This document shows positions 24,946 to 32,228 of a DNA stretch of 46,591 nt, one piece after another (the stretch's first letter is position 1; the number at the start of each line of letters is the position of its first letter). The stretch is from the NCBI GenBank assembly GCA_945983355.1, contig CAMFSU010000009.1, forward strand, positions 1 to 46,591. The letters run 5' to 3'. A program made the translations under genes and the position numbers. This stretch comes from an uncultured Clostridia bacterium. Lineage in GTDB: Bacteria > Bacillota > Clostridia > Oscillospirales > Acutalibacteraceae. The notes below the pieces were generated by a model. It had not been told where the DNA came from, ran no database searches, and saw only the letters and a list, made by a program, of their open reading frames with translations.

Positions 24946-25448
24946 AAATAGCGGAAATCTGTACTTTGTTGAAGCGAGAACTCTATGAAAACAACTATCA
25001 ATACGGGTTTTATTTTGGTGGGATAAAGTACATGCCTGATTTTAAGAATGGGTTTGATGAAGAATTTTTCAAGCTATCTAAAACTGTCTATCGTATTCAA
25101 AATCCGCAAGATACGATGAAAGAAAAAATTGGGACCTGCATTGATGCAGTGATAGTAATGAAAATTATTTTAGATGAAATAAATGTCCCAAGTAAAATTT
25201 GGCTACTTTATCATAATCTGAAAAAGACTCCACATACGATTCTTACCTTTGAAGCAGAAGAAAAACTTGTCTATCTTGAACTTACTCCACAATCAAACAA
25301 ACCTTGGTACGGCAAAGAAATTGTTTATAGTAACGAGCAAAGTTTGATTGAACAATTTCAAAAAGAGAATTATGCCATCGTTGAGATAACCGACAAAATA
25401 ATAATTGGCAACTCTCCCGATTCGATATTACAGTACATAGTTCCATAG
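24942..25448 (+). CDS. Transglutaminase-like fold protein, uncharacterised
   Basis: 168 aa, AAAGGAG ribosome site, ATG overlapping the previous stop. The central segment has the order expected of a transglutaminase-like catalytic core: Cys66 in GTCIDAV at the start of a helix, His98 in PHTILTF on a strand, and Glu113 in YLELTP where most members have Asp. The N-terminal 55 residues are polar. This could be a small cysteine protease or amidase-like protein, or an inactive relative. No signal peptide. It forms a two-gene cassette with the four-helix-bundle gene, bounded by the element and a weak terminator. Confidence 0.55.
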   Translation: MKIAEICTLLKRELYENNYQYGFYFGGIKYMPDFKNGFDEEFFKLSKTVYRIQNPQDTMKEKIGTCIDAVIVMKIILDEINVPSKIWLLYHNLKKTPHTILTFEAEEKLVYLELTPQSNKPWYGKEIVYSNEQSLIEQFQKENYAIVEITDKIIIGNSPDSILQYIVP

Positions 25449-25474
25449 AACACAAACCGAGAACACATTACTTT

Positions 25475-25503
25475 GCACCTTTAGGTGCGACTTCTCTTTT
25501 TTT
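25475..25503 (+). terminator. Weak terminator after the cassette
   Basis: GCACCT-TT-AGGTGC (25475-25488), effective 5-bp stem, then GACTTCTC and seven T. Confidence 0.55.
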
Positions 25504-25508
25504 ATATA

Positions 25509-25522
25509 GATGGGAATCGAAC
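25509..25522 (-). repeat. Inverted 14-nt copy of the tRNA-Gly T-arm
   Basis: The minus strand reads GTTCGATTCCCATC, identical to tRNA-Gly positions 24306-24319 (T-stem/loop). No other tRNA parts are adjacent, so it is a fragment rather than a gene. Confidence 0.6.
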
Positions 25523-25576
25523 AAGGAGTATTTTTTAACCGCTAAAATTTTAACGGCTAAATTTCATCACAAACTA

Positions 25577-25605
25577 TTGAAAATGGTGCTAATTTATGCT
25601 AAAAT
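25577..25605 (+). promoter_or_regulatory. Promoter of the decarboxylase beta gene
   Basis: TTGAAA (25577-25582), 17-bp spacer, TAAAAT (25600-25605), about 50 bases before the ATG at 25663. Confidence 0.65.
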
Positions 25606-25662
25606 TACTTTGAATTTGGGCAATTTTTGCCACAAGGAAAAAGAAACGAGGTTTTTAAGAAA

Positions 25663-26820
25663 ATGGACTTTATAATGGACGTTTTAAGCGAGCTTGGCTT
25701 TCTTGTAAATAACCTTTCAGCGTTTGTAGAAGCAGGCGGCTGGAAGTATATTGCAATGTGGGCTATCGGCGGTGTACTAATTTATCTTGCAATCCGTCAC
25801 GATATGGAGCCAACTCTTTTATTACCCCTTGGCTTTGGTACAATTTTGGTTAACATACCTTTTTCAGGCGCAATTGGGGAAGAGGGTGCGTTGACAACCC
25901 TGTTTAACGCAGGTATCGCTAACGAGCTGTTTCCGTTGATACTATTTATCGGTATCGGTGCGATGATTGACTTTGGTCCGCTTCTTACCAACCCCAAGCT
26001 TATGATTTTTGGTGCCGCTGCACAGTTTGGCATTTTCTTCACCTTCTGTATGGCGTCAATGTTCTTTACCCAAAACGAAGCCGCATCTATTGGTATTATC
26101 GGTGCGGCTGACGGTCCTACTGCTATTGTTGTTGCAAATAAACTTTTGGGCGCTGACAATGATATTACAGGCGCTATAATGGTTGCGGCTTATTCTTATA
26201 TGGCGCTGGTTCCCATTATTCAGCCACCCGTTATCAAGCTTTTAACCACTAAAAAGGAACGTCTTATCTGTATGCCTTACGAGCAAAAGCAGGTTTCAAA
26301 GCTTACCAAAATTTTATTCCCAATTGTAATTACCGTTGTTGCAGGTGTGGTTGCCCCTGAATCTGTTTCGCTTATCGGTTTTCTTATGTTTGGTAACCTT
26401 ATTCGCGAGTGCGGTGTGCTTAATTCACTTTCGGAAACTGCACAAAAGGTACTTGCAAACCTTATTACGATATTCCTTGGCATTACAATCGCCTGTCAGA
26501 TGGAGGCATCAAAATTCCTTAATGTTAACACACTTCTCATTTTAGGACTTGGTCTTTTCGCCTTTATTTTCGACACCGCAGGCGGTGTAATGTTTGCAAA
26601 GCTTATAAACCTCTTCTTGCCAAAGGGCAAAAAAATCAACCCAATGATTGGTGCCGCAGGCATTTCGGCTTTCCCAATGTCAGGCCGTGTTGTTCATAAA
26701 ATGGGACTTAAAGAAGACCCACAAAACTTCTTGCTTATGCAGTCAATCGGTGTAAATGTTTCGGGACAAATTGCATCGGTTATCGCAGGCGGACTTATTT
26801 TAAGTTTCTTTATGAAGTAG
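25663..26820 (+). CDS. Na+-translocating decarboxylase subunit beta (OadB/GcdB family)
   Basis: 385 aa, about 9-11 membrane segments. PLGFGTILVNIPFSG, GADNDITGAIMVAAYSYMALVPIIQPP and GAAGISAFPMSGR carry the conserved Asp/Asn/Ser residues of the sodium channel half of oxaloacetate, methylmalonyl-CoA and glutaconyl-CoA decarboxylases. It exports Na+ during biotin-dependent decarboxylation. I chose ATG 25663; the TTG opening at 25627 lacks a ribosome site, and ATG 25675 is an alternative. No carboxyltransferase or biotin-carrier gene is adjacent, so the substrate is unknown. Followed after 13 bases by a tiny gamma-like gene. Confidence 0.9.
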   Translation: MDFIMDVLSELGFLVNNLSAFVEAGGWKYIAMWAIGGVLIYLAIRHDMEPTLLLPLGFGTILVNIPFSGAIGEEGALTTLFNAGIANELFPLILFIGIGAMIDFGPLLTNPKLMIFGAAAQFGIFFTFCMASMFFTQNEAASIGIIGAADGPTAIVVANKLLGADNDITGAIMVAAYSYMALVPIIQPPVIKLLTTKKERLICMPYEQKQVSKLTKILFPIVITVVAGVVAPESVSLIGFLMFGNLIRECGVLNSLSETAQKVLANLITIFLGITIACQMEASKFLNVNTLLILGLGLFAFIFDTAGGVMFAKLINLFLPKGKKINPMIGAAGISAFPMSGRVVHKMGLKEDPQNFLLMQSIGVNVSGQIASVIAGGLILSFFMK

Positions 26821-26833
26821 GAGGTAATGCTGT

Positions 26834-27001
26834 ATGTTTAATAACTTAATTTTGGCTAAAAGCATTTTTTCAGAATTTAACCCAATGGCATTTGTTGATA
26901 ATTTAAGATATATGCTTTCGGGTATGATAGCAATTTTTATCGTTATCGGTATAATTGTTTTAATTACAATTATTCTTAATAAAATTTTCAGTAAAAAGTA
27001 A
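26834..27001 (+). CDS. 55-aa single-span membrane protein, OadG-like
   Basis: MFNNLILAKSIF..., 55 aa, with an AGGAGG ribosome site (from 26819) overlapping the preceding stop. It has one strong hydrophobic helix (about residues 30-50: GMIAIFIVIGIIVLITIILN) and a Lys-rich C-terminus. The layout, a short N-terminal segment, one helix and the position directly behind the beta subunit, resembles the membrane-anchor part of decarboxylase gamma subunits. The extended C-terminal domain of OadG is absent. Function by context only. A terminator follows at once. Confidence 0.7.
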   Translation: MFNNLILAKSIFSEFNPMAFVDNLRYMLSGMIAIFIVIGIIVLITIILNKIFSKK

Positions 27002-27006
27002 AACAA

Positions 27007-27037
27007 AAACCGCAAGGAAAATTCCTTGCGGTTTTTT
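27007..27037 (+). terminator. Terminator after the beta/gamma-like pair
   Basis: Stem AACCGCAAGG/CCTTGCGGTT with AAAATT loop (27007-27032), followed by T6. Confidence 0.9.
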
Positions 27038-27058
27038 ATAAATAGTATGCTTTTACTA

Positions 27059-27088
27059 TTGAAAATAATGGTAATGGTATGGTATAAT
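27059..27088 (+). promoter_or_regulatory. Promoter of the NCS2 permease
   Basis: TTGAAA (27059-27064), 18-bp spacer, TATAAT (27083-27088); leader of about 27 bases with AAAAGGGG ribosome site. Too short for a purine riboswitch. Confidence 0.7.
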
Positions 27089-27121
27089 ATTTATACTTTT
27101 TAAGAAAAGGGGAAGATAAAA

Positions 27122-28486
27122 ATGCTGGAAAAAATTTTTAAGTTAAAACAAAACAATACAACGGTTAAAACCGAGGTTGTTGCGGGCATCACGACCTTTA
27201 TGACAATGGCATACATTTTAGCGGTTAACCCAAGCATCTTGGCCGATGCGGGAATGGATTCGACCGCTGTTTTGTTAGCCACCGCAATCGCTTCATTTAT
27301 TGGTACTGCTTGTATGGCATTAATGGCAAATATGCCGTTTGCACTGTCTGCGGGCATGGGACTTAATGCATACTTGGCATATACCGTTGTTTCTGTCATG
27401 GGCTATTCTTGGCAAATTGCTTTATTGGCAGTTTTTGTTGAAGGTCTTATCTTTATTGCATTGTCGCTAACCAATGTTCGTGAGGCAATTTTTAATGCTA
27501 TTCCGTTGACCTTAAAACGCGGTGTATCTGTTGGTATAGGTTTGTTTATCGCCTTTATCGGTCTTCAAAATGCGGGCTTGGCGGTTGATTCTTCAACCTT
27601 GGTTACAATAACCAGCTTTACTGAAAACTTTAAAACTCACGGCATATGCGCCCTTCTTGCAATTATCGGCTTTTTGTTTATTGCTGCATTACATATTCGC
27701 GGTGTTAAGGGCTCAATTCTTATCGGTATCGTTGTTACCTGGCTTATCGGTATTGGTTGCCAGTTAGTTGGACTTTATACCCCTGATGTTGAAGCCGGTT
27801 TTTACTCTTTAATTCCAAGCAGCATAGTTTCATTTGACTTTTCAAAGCTTGGTGAAACCTTTGGTCAATGCTTTAATGTAGATTGGAAAGCAATTCGTAT
27901 TATAGATTTTATTGTTGTTGTTTTTGCTTTCTTGTTTGTTGATTTGTTCGACACCTTGGGCACCCTTATCGGCGTTGCCACAAAGGCAAATATGTTAGAT
28001 GAAAACGGTCGTCTTCCACGCGTTAAGCCCGCCCTGTTGGCAGATGCTATCGGCACATCGGCAGGCGCTGTGCTTGGTACCTCAACCGTAACCACCTTTG
28101 TGGAATCGGCATCTGGCGTGTCTGCAGGCGGCAGAACAGGTCTTACCGCAATGGTAACAGGCATTTTGTTCTTGCTTTCGACTTTGTTTGCACCGTTGTT
28201 TACCACAATTCCGTCCTTTGCAACAGCCCCCGCACTTATTATGGTTGGCTTTTTAATGGTAAGCTCGGTAACTGAAATTCGTTTTGATGACGATAATTTG
28301 ACCGAAGCTATTCCTGCATATATTGCAATTATTGCTATGCCGCTGTTCTACAGCATTTCAGAAGGTATAAGCTTAGGCATTATATCCTATGTTGTGCTTA
28401 ATGTTTGCACAGGTAAAGCTAAAAAGGTATCTCCTCTAATGTATGTACTTGCAGGTCTATTTATATTAAAATATATCTTCTTATAA
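27122..28486 (+). CDS. pbuG: NCS2-family purine permease (AzgA/PbuG-like)
   Basis: 454 aa, about 12-14 membrane segments. TEVVAGITTFMTMAYILAVNP at 17-37, NMPFALSAGMGLNAYLAYTV and FLFVDLFDTLGTLIGVA then GTSTVTTFVESASGVSAGGRTG are signatures of the AzgA-like group that imports adenine, guanine or hypoxanthine by proton symport. The exact base cannot be assigned. Single-gene transcript with its own promoter and a shared bidirectional terminator. guaB, also in purine metabolism, lies 5 kb away but is not linked. Confidence 0.93.
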   Translation: MLEKIFKLKQNNTTVKTEVVAGITTFMTMAYILAVNPSILADAGMDSTAVLLATAIASFIGTACMALMANMPFALSAGMGLNAYLAYTVVSVMGYSWQIALLAVFVEGLIFIALSLTNVREAIFNAIPLTLKRGVSVGIGLFIAFIGLQNAGLAVDSSTLVTITSFTENFKTHGICALLAIIGFLFIAALHIRGVKGSILIGIVVTWLIGIGCQLVGLYTPDVEAGFYSLIPSSIVSFDFSKLGETFGQCFNVDWKAIRIIDFIVVVFAFLFVDLFDTLGTLIGVATKANMLDENGRLPRVKPALLADAIGTSAGAVLGTSTVTTFVESASGVSAGGRTGLTAMVTGILFLLSTLFAPLFTTIPSFATAPALIMVGFLMVSSVTEIRFDDDNLTEAIPAYIAIIAMPLFYSISEGISLGIISYVVLNVCTGKAKKVSPLMYVLAGLFILKYIFL

Positions 28487-28491
28487 AATTA

Positions 28492-28525
28492 AAAACGGTG
28501 GAACAATTTGTTCCACCGTTTTTTT
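28492..28525. terminator. Bidirectional terminator between the permease and prfC
   Basis: Perfect 14-bp stem AAAACGGTGGAACA/TGTTCCACCGTTTT (28492-28505 with 28509-28522), T-rich on both strands. The plus-strand T-run touches the prfC stop codon. Confidence 0.93.
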
Positions 28526-30119
28526 AATCCTTACTAAAATCTTCTAAAATAAGGCCTTCGTTCTTTTCAAGCGCCCAGTTAATGTTCCATTCACTTGTGA
28601 AAATTAAAATGTTGTTGCCCTTAAAGTCTTGCACCCACTTGGTGTCAGAGGTAAGGTTTAGCTTTTTAACATCAATGCCTTTATTCTTTATCCAACGGAT
28701 GTAAGAATATGGCAAATCGTTTCTTAAAACATCGACATTATATTCATTTTTAAGGCGGTATTCAAGCACTTCAAACTGAAGAACACCAACCACGCCGACA
28801 ATTACACGTTCCATACCACTGTTTGGCTCGTGGAAGATTTGAATAGCACCCTCTTGCGCGATTTGTTCAACACCCTTTACAAACTGCTTACGCTTTAAGC
28901 TGTCTTTTTGCTCAATCATTGAAAAATGCTCGGGTGCAAAGGTTGGGATACCCTCAAACTGCACCTTTTTCTTGGGAGAGCAAACTGTATCGCCGATAGA
29001 ATAAATACCGGGGTCAAACACACCGATAATGTCGCCTGCGTATGCTTCGTTGATGATTTGGCGTTCCTCCGCCATCATTTGCTGTGGCTGTGAAAGGCGA
29101 ACGGGCTTGCCCGCTTGTACGTGGAAATAGTCAGCCCCGCGCTCAAACTTACCGGAGCATATGCGGAAAAATGTAATGCGGTCGCGGTGGTTTTTATTCA
29201 TATTTGCCTGAATTTTAAAGGCAAATGCCGAAAATTCCTCATCAAAGGGGGAAACCTCGGTATCACCCGAAATTCGTGCAAGGGGAGGGGTGGTCATTTT
29301 AAGGAAGTTTTCAAGAAAAACCTCAATACCAAAGTTCATTAAAGCCGAGCCAAAGAAAACAGGGCTTAATTCCCCACAGCGCACCTTTTCTAAATCAAAT
29401 TCATAGCTTGCGCCGTCCAAAAGCTCGATTTGGTCAACTAATTCAGCACGCTGATACGGGCCGATAAGCTCGTCTAACTTTGCAATATCGGTAATATCGC
29501 ATGGGGTGGGCTTAATTTTGTTCATGCCTTGGTGTTGCATATCCGCAAAGGATAAAATTTCACGCTTATCGCGGTCAAACACACCCTTAAAATCAACACC
29601 GCAGCCAATGGGCCAGTTTACAGGATATGTGCCAATGCCAAATTCTTTTTCAAGCTCATCCAAAAGCTCAAACGGGTCGCGTGCTTCACGGTCCATTTTG
29701 TTTATAAAGGTAAAAATTGGTATATGTCTGCGGGCGCAAACCTTAAAAAGCTTGCGGGTTTGTGCTTCAATACCCTTTGCCGCGTCAATAACCATTACCA
29801 CGCTGTCGGCCGCCATAAGTGTACGGTAGGTATCCTCTGAAAAGTCTTGGTGGCCTGGGGTGTCAAGAATATTTATGCAATATCCGTCATATTCAAACTG
29901 CATAACCGACGAGGTAATTGAAATACCACGCTGTTTTTCAAGCTCCATCCAGTCGCTGACTGCGTGCTTTGCGGTGGCCTTACCTTTAACCGAGCCGGCG
30001 GTTTGAATTGCACCGCCGTATAAAAGAAACTTTTCGGTAAGGGTTGTTTTACCTGCGTCAGGGTGAGAAATTATAGCAAATGTGCGGCGTCTGCCGACTT
30101 CGCGTTGTAATTCGGTCAC
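28524..30119 (-). CDS. prfC: Peptide chain release factor 3
   Basis: 531 aa translational GTPase; G1 SHPDAGKTTL, switch region KQRGISITSSVMQF, G3 DTPGHQDF, G4 NKMDREARD. It removes RF1/RF2 after termination. GTG start behind AAAGGAG; upstream TTGATA-17-TAATAT on the minus strand is a plausible promoter. RF1 (prfA) is also in this window at 13382. RF3 is patchily distributed among Clostridia but this copy is full length. Confidence 0.96.
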   Translation of the reverse strand: MTELQREVGRRRTFAIISHPDAGKTTLTEKFLLYGGAIQTAGSVKGKATAKHAVSDWMELEKQRGISITSSVMQFEYDGYCINILDTPGHQDFSEDTYRTLMAADSVVMVIDAAKGIEAQTRKLFKVCARRHIPIFTFINKMDREARDPFELLDELEKEFGIGTYPVNWPIGCGVDFKGVFDRDKREILSFADMQHQGMNKIKPTPCDITDIAKLDELIGPYQRAELVDQIELLDGASYEFDLEKVRCGELSPVFFGSALMNFGIEVFLENFLKMTTPPLARISGDTEVSPFDEEFSAFAFKIQANMNKNHRDRITFFRICSGKFERGADYFHVQAGKPVRLSQPQQMMAEERQIINEAYAGDIIGVFDPGIYSIGDTVCSPKKKVQFEGIPTFAPEHFSMIEQKDSLKRKQFVKGVEQIAQEGAIQIFHEPNSGMERVIVGVVGVLQFEVLEYRLKNEYNVDVLRNDLPYSYIRWIKNKGIDVKKLNLTSDTKWVQDFKGNNILIFTSEWNINWALEKNEGLILEDFSKD

Positions 30120-30210
30120 AGTAATTCTCCTTTAAATTATTCACAATTTTATATATTATCATAACAAACCCATTTTATCAAGAAAAAATCTAAATTGGTG
30201 TTATGATTTC

Positions 30211-30239
30211 TTGACAAAATGTGGCATATATTATAAAAT
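30211..30239 (+). promoter_or_regulatory. Promoter of galE
   Basis: TTGACA (30211-30216), 17-bp spacer, TAAAAT (30234-30239); AGGGAGGA ribosome site before ATG 30272. Confidence 0.8.
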
Positions 30240-30271
30240 AATAAGAGAAATTACATAGGGAGGAAAAGTTT

Positions 30272-31285
30272 ATGGCAATTTTAGTTACCGGCGGTGCAGG
30301 TTATATCGGCAGTCATACCTGTATTGAAATGTTAAATTCGGGTTATGATGTTATTGTTATCGATAATCTTGATAACAGCAGTGAAGAATCTTTAAACCGC
30401 GTTGAAAAAATTACAGGTAAAAAGGTTAAATTTTATGAAGAGGATGTAAGAAATAAAGAAGCCCTTCGTAAGATTTTTAGTGATAATAAAATTGAAGCAG
30501 TTATACATTTTGCAGGTCTTAAAGCGGTTGGCGAATCGGTTAGAGAACCCATTATGTATTACGACAACAACCTTATAAGTACACTTGTTTTGCTTGAGGT
30601 TATGAACGAATTTAATGTTAAGAAGATTGTTTTCTCATCTTCTGCAACAGTTTATGGTGTAGCAACCGAAATGCCTTTGGTTGAGGGTATGCCACTTGGT
30701 GCTATCAACCCCTATGGCAGAACAAAATATTTCATTGAAGAAATGCTTCGTGACCTTTATGTTGCCGATAAGGACTGGTGCATTGCACTTCTTCGTTATT
30801 TCAACCCCATCGGTGCACACAAATCAGGTCTTATCGGTGAAGACCCCAAGGGTATTCCCAATAACCTTATGCCTTATATTTCACAGGTTGCAGTTGGTAA
30901 ACTTGAAAAGCTTCACGTTTTTGGTGACGATTATAAAACCGTTGACGGCACAGGCGTTAGGGATTATATCCACGTTGTTGACCTTGCAATCGGTCATGTT
31001 AAGGCAATTGACTGGGCACTTGAAAACAAGGGCTGTGAGGCCTTTAACCTTGGTACAGGCAACGGCACAAGCGTTTTACAGCTTCGTGATGCGTTTGTTA
31101 AAGCAAGCGGCATTGATGTGCCTTATGTAATCGATCCACGCCGCCCCGGTGACCCTGACGAAGTTTATGCAAATGCCGAAAAGGCAAAGACAGTTCTTGG
31201 CTGGACTGCTAAATACGGCATTGACGAAATGTGCGAAGACACTTGGCGTTGGCAGTCGAATAACCCTACGGGCTATTCGAAGTAA
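30272..31285 (+). CDS. galE: UDP-glucose 4-epimerase
   Basis: 337 aa SDR-extended epimerase. NAD-binding TGGAGYIGSHT (6-16), catalytic Ser in FSSSATVYG and YxxxK in NPYGRTKYFIEEML. Interconverts UDP-galactose and UDP-glucose for Leloir metabolism and envelope sugars. No galK or galT is adjacent. Own promoter; no simple terminator. The next 180 bases hold a palindromic repeat and then tRNA-Arg. Confidence 0.97.
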   Translation: MAILVTGGAGYIGSHTCIEMLNSGYDVIVIDNLDNSSEESLNRVEKITGKKVKFYEEDVRNKEALRKIFSDNKIEAVIHFAGLKAVGESVREPIMYYDNNLISTLVLLEVMNEFNVKKIVFSSSATVYGVATEMPLVEGMPLGAINPYGRTKYFIEEMLRDLYVADKDWCIALLRYFNPIGAHKSGLIGEDPKGIPNNLMPYISQVAVGKLEKLHVFGDDYKTVDGTGVRDYIHVVDLAIGHVKAIDWALENKGCEAFNLGTGNGTSVLQLRDAFVKASGIDVPYVIDPRRPGDPDEVYANAEKAKTVLGWTAKYGIDEMCEDTWRWQSNNPTGYSK

Positions 31286-31296
31286 TAGGTAAGAAG

Positions 31297-31450
31297 TAAT
31301 AGTGAATAGGTAAGGTGTTTTTGCAAAGCAAAAACGATAAATAAGTCGTTTTGCGAAGCAAAACACCTTACTTCTTGCCACATTATTTTGATTTAAAATT
31401 TTATATCCGTCGGCAAAGCCGACACCTAACCTCTTCACTTTTTACTATTA
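31297..31450. repeat. Palindromic intergenic element upstream of tRNA-Arg
   Basis: Outer imperfect inverted arms TAATAGTGAATAGGTAAGG.. (31297-31318) and ..CCTCTTCACTTTTTACTATTA (31422-31450). An inner arm TAAGGTGTTTTTGC (31311-31324) pairs with GCAAAACACCTTA (31358-31370). Sub-hairpins have GC-AAA-GC or GC-GAA-GC tips, plus GTCGGC-AAA-GCCGAC near 31409-31423. The TGAATAGTGAA-like flanks resemble common Firmicute MITE-like repeats. No ORF. A single copy in this window. Confidence 0.65.
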
Positions 31451-31469
31451 CCATTTACTTTAAATATTT

Positions 31470-31546
31470 CTGCCCGTGGCGCAACTGGATAACGCAACAG
31501 ATTCCGATTCTGGAGATTGGGGGTTCAAATCCCTTCGGGCAGGCCA
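31470..31546 (+). tRNA. tRNA-Arg (anticodon CCG)
   Basis: 77 nt with CCA encoded (31544-31546). Acceptor CTGCCCG pairs with CGGGCAG, G discriminator; anticodon loop TTCCGAT gives CCG; T-arm GGGGG-TTCAAAT-CCCTT. The anticodon stem has one A-G mismatch at its outer pair. No clear promoter; it may be read from galE or from weak AT-rich sequence upstream. Confidence 0.94.
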
Positions 31547-31548
31547 CG

Positions 31549-31588
31549 AAAAAAGTCACTTTTGTCTACCGACAAAGGTGACTTTTTT
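31549..31588 (+). terminator. tRNA-Arg terminator, left part of repeated unit
   Basis: Same 18-bp stem, TACC loop and T6 as after tRNA-Gly; the identity of the two loci runs 61 nt from the CCA (31544-31604). Confidence 0.92.
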
Positions 31589-31761
31589 CAATGATATCCG
31601 TTCCCTACGGTCACGGATGATATAGCTAACGCTATGATATCTGCTTTGCAGATGATATACGCTTCGCGCATAAAGGAACGGATATTATATCATGCTTGCG
31701 GAGCAAGTATATCATACGGCAAGCCGTATATCATATCGCGCCAGCTATATATCATTGAAAA
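31585..31761 (+). repeat. Hairpin-array element, copy B
   Basis: 177 bp with perfect 13-nt terminal inverted repeats (31585-31597; 31749-31761). Same module order as copy A. Several stems differ, and some of the changes keep pairing: ATTTGC/GCAAAT in A is GCTTGC/GCAAGT in B. The long pairing ATATCCGTTCC (31594-31604) with GGAACGGATAT (31675-31685) is conserved. Non-coding. Confidence 0.88.
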
Positions 31762-31783
31762 GCGCAATAAATTGTGGTATGAT
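31755..31783 (+). promoter_or_regulatory. Promoter at right end of element B
   Basis: TTGAAA (31755-31760) in the right inverted repeat, 17-bp spacer, TATGAT (31778-31783). Same geometry as copy A; the spacer differs from A almost only by transitions. Confidence 0.75.
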
Positions 31784-31808
31784 GCTAACGAAAAAAGGAG
31801 AATGCAAA

Positions 31809-32135
31809 ATGATAGGTCAGATTGTTACTGTAACTGTTGACAGACCACTTGGCAGTTGTCATCCCGATTATCCTAACACTTATTATCCAATAAATTATGG
31901 TTATATTAAAGGCACAATGGCGGCTGATGGGGAGGAGCAGGACGCCTATGTTTTAGGGGTTAGTGAGCCGATTTCAAAATTCAAAGGTAAAGTAATTGCG
32001 GTCATAAAGCGTGAGGATGATATCGAGCAAAAATTGGTGGTAGTACCTGACGGTGTCAGCTTTACAAAAAAGGAAATTGAAAATCTGACATATTTTCAAG
32101 AGAAATATTTCACCTCTAAAATCGTTTTGCTTTAG
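31809..32135 (+). CDS. Short inorganic-pyrophosphatase-like protein
   Basis: 108 aa, AGGAG ribosome site, ATG 31809. TVTVDRPLGSCHPDYPNTYYPINYGYI, DGEEQDAYVLG and KREDDIEQKLVVV align with the core of family I soluble pyrophosphatases, including the YPINYGY strand. The second acidic cluster is D-G-E-E-Q-D rather than D-x-D-P-x-D, and the protein is far shorter than the ~175-aa enzyme. It may therefore be a divergent or non-canonical phosphohydrolase. Transcribed from the promoter at the end of hairpin element B. Confidence 0.75.
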   Translation: MIGQIVTVTVDRPLGSCHPDYPNTYYPINYGYIKGTMAADGEEQDAYVLGVSEPISKFKGKVIAVIKREDDIEQKLVVVPDGVSFTKKEIENLTYFQEKYFTSKIVLL

Positions 32136-32228
32136 AAATAGTATAAATGATACCCAGCTCTACGCTTCGTTTGTTTATTTTTGGCTTAAAGCGTTGTAAT
32201 ATATACACGAAAGGAGTGTGTATAAATT

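Noticed and set aside
24592-25448. Diversity-generating retroelement
   Set aside because: The four-helix-bundle protein is related to Avd, but there is no reverse transcriptase, template repeat or variable-repeat target gene in the window.
27089-27121. Purine riboswitch upstream of the NCS2 permease
   Set aside because: The leader between the TATAAT box and the ATG is only about 30 bases, with no room for the aptamer and no conserved core.
24255-31546. A genomic island bounded by the two tRNA/element copies
   Set aside because: The elements are in the same orientation, but the 7 kb between them holds mainly ordinary housekeeping genes (prfC, galE, a purine permease). No integrase or mobility genes.
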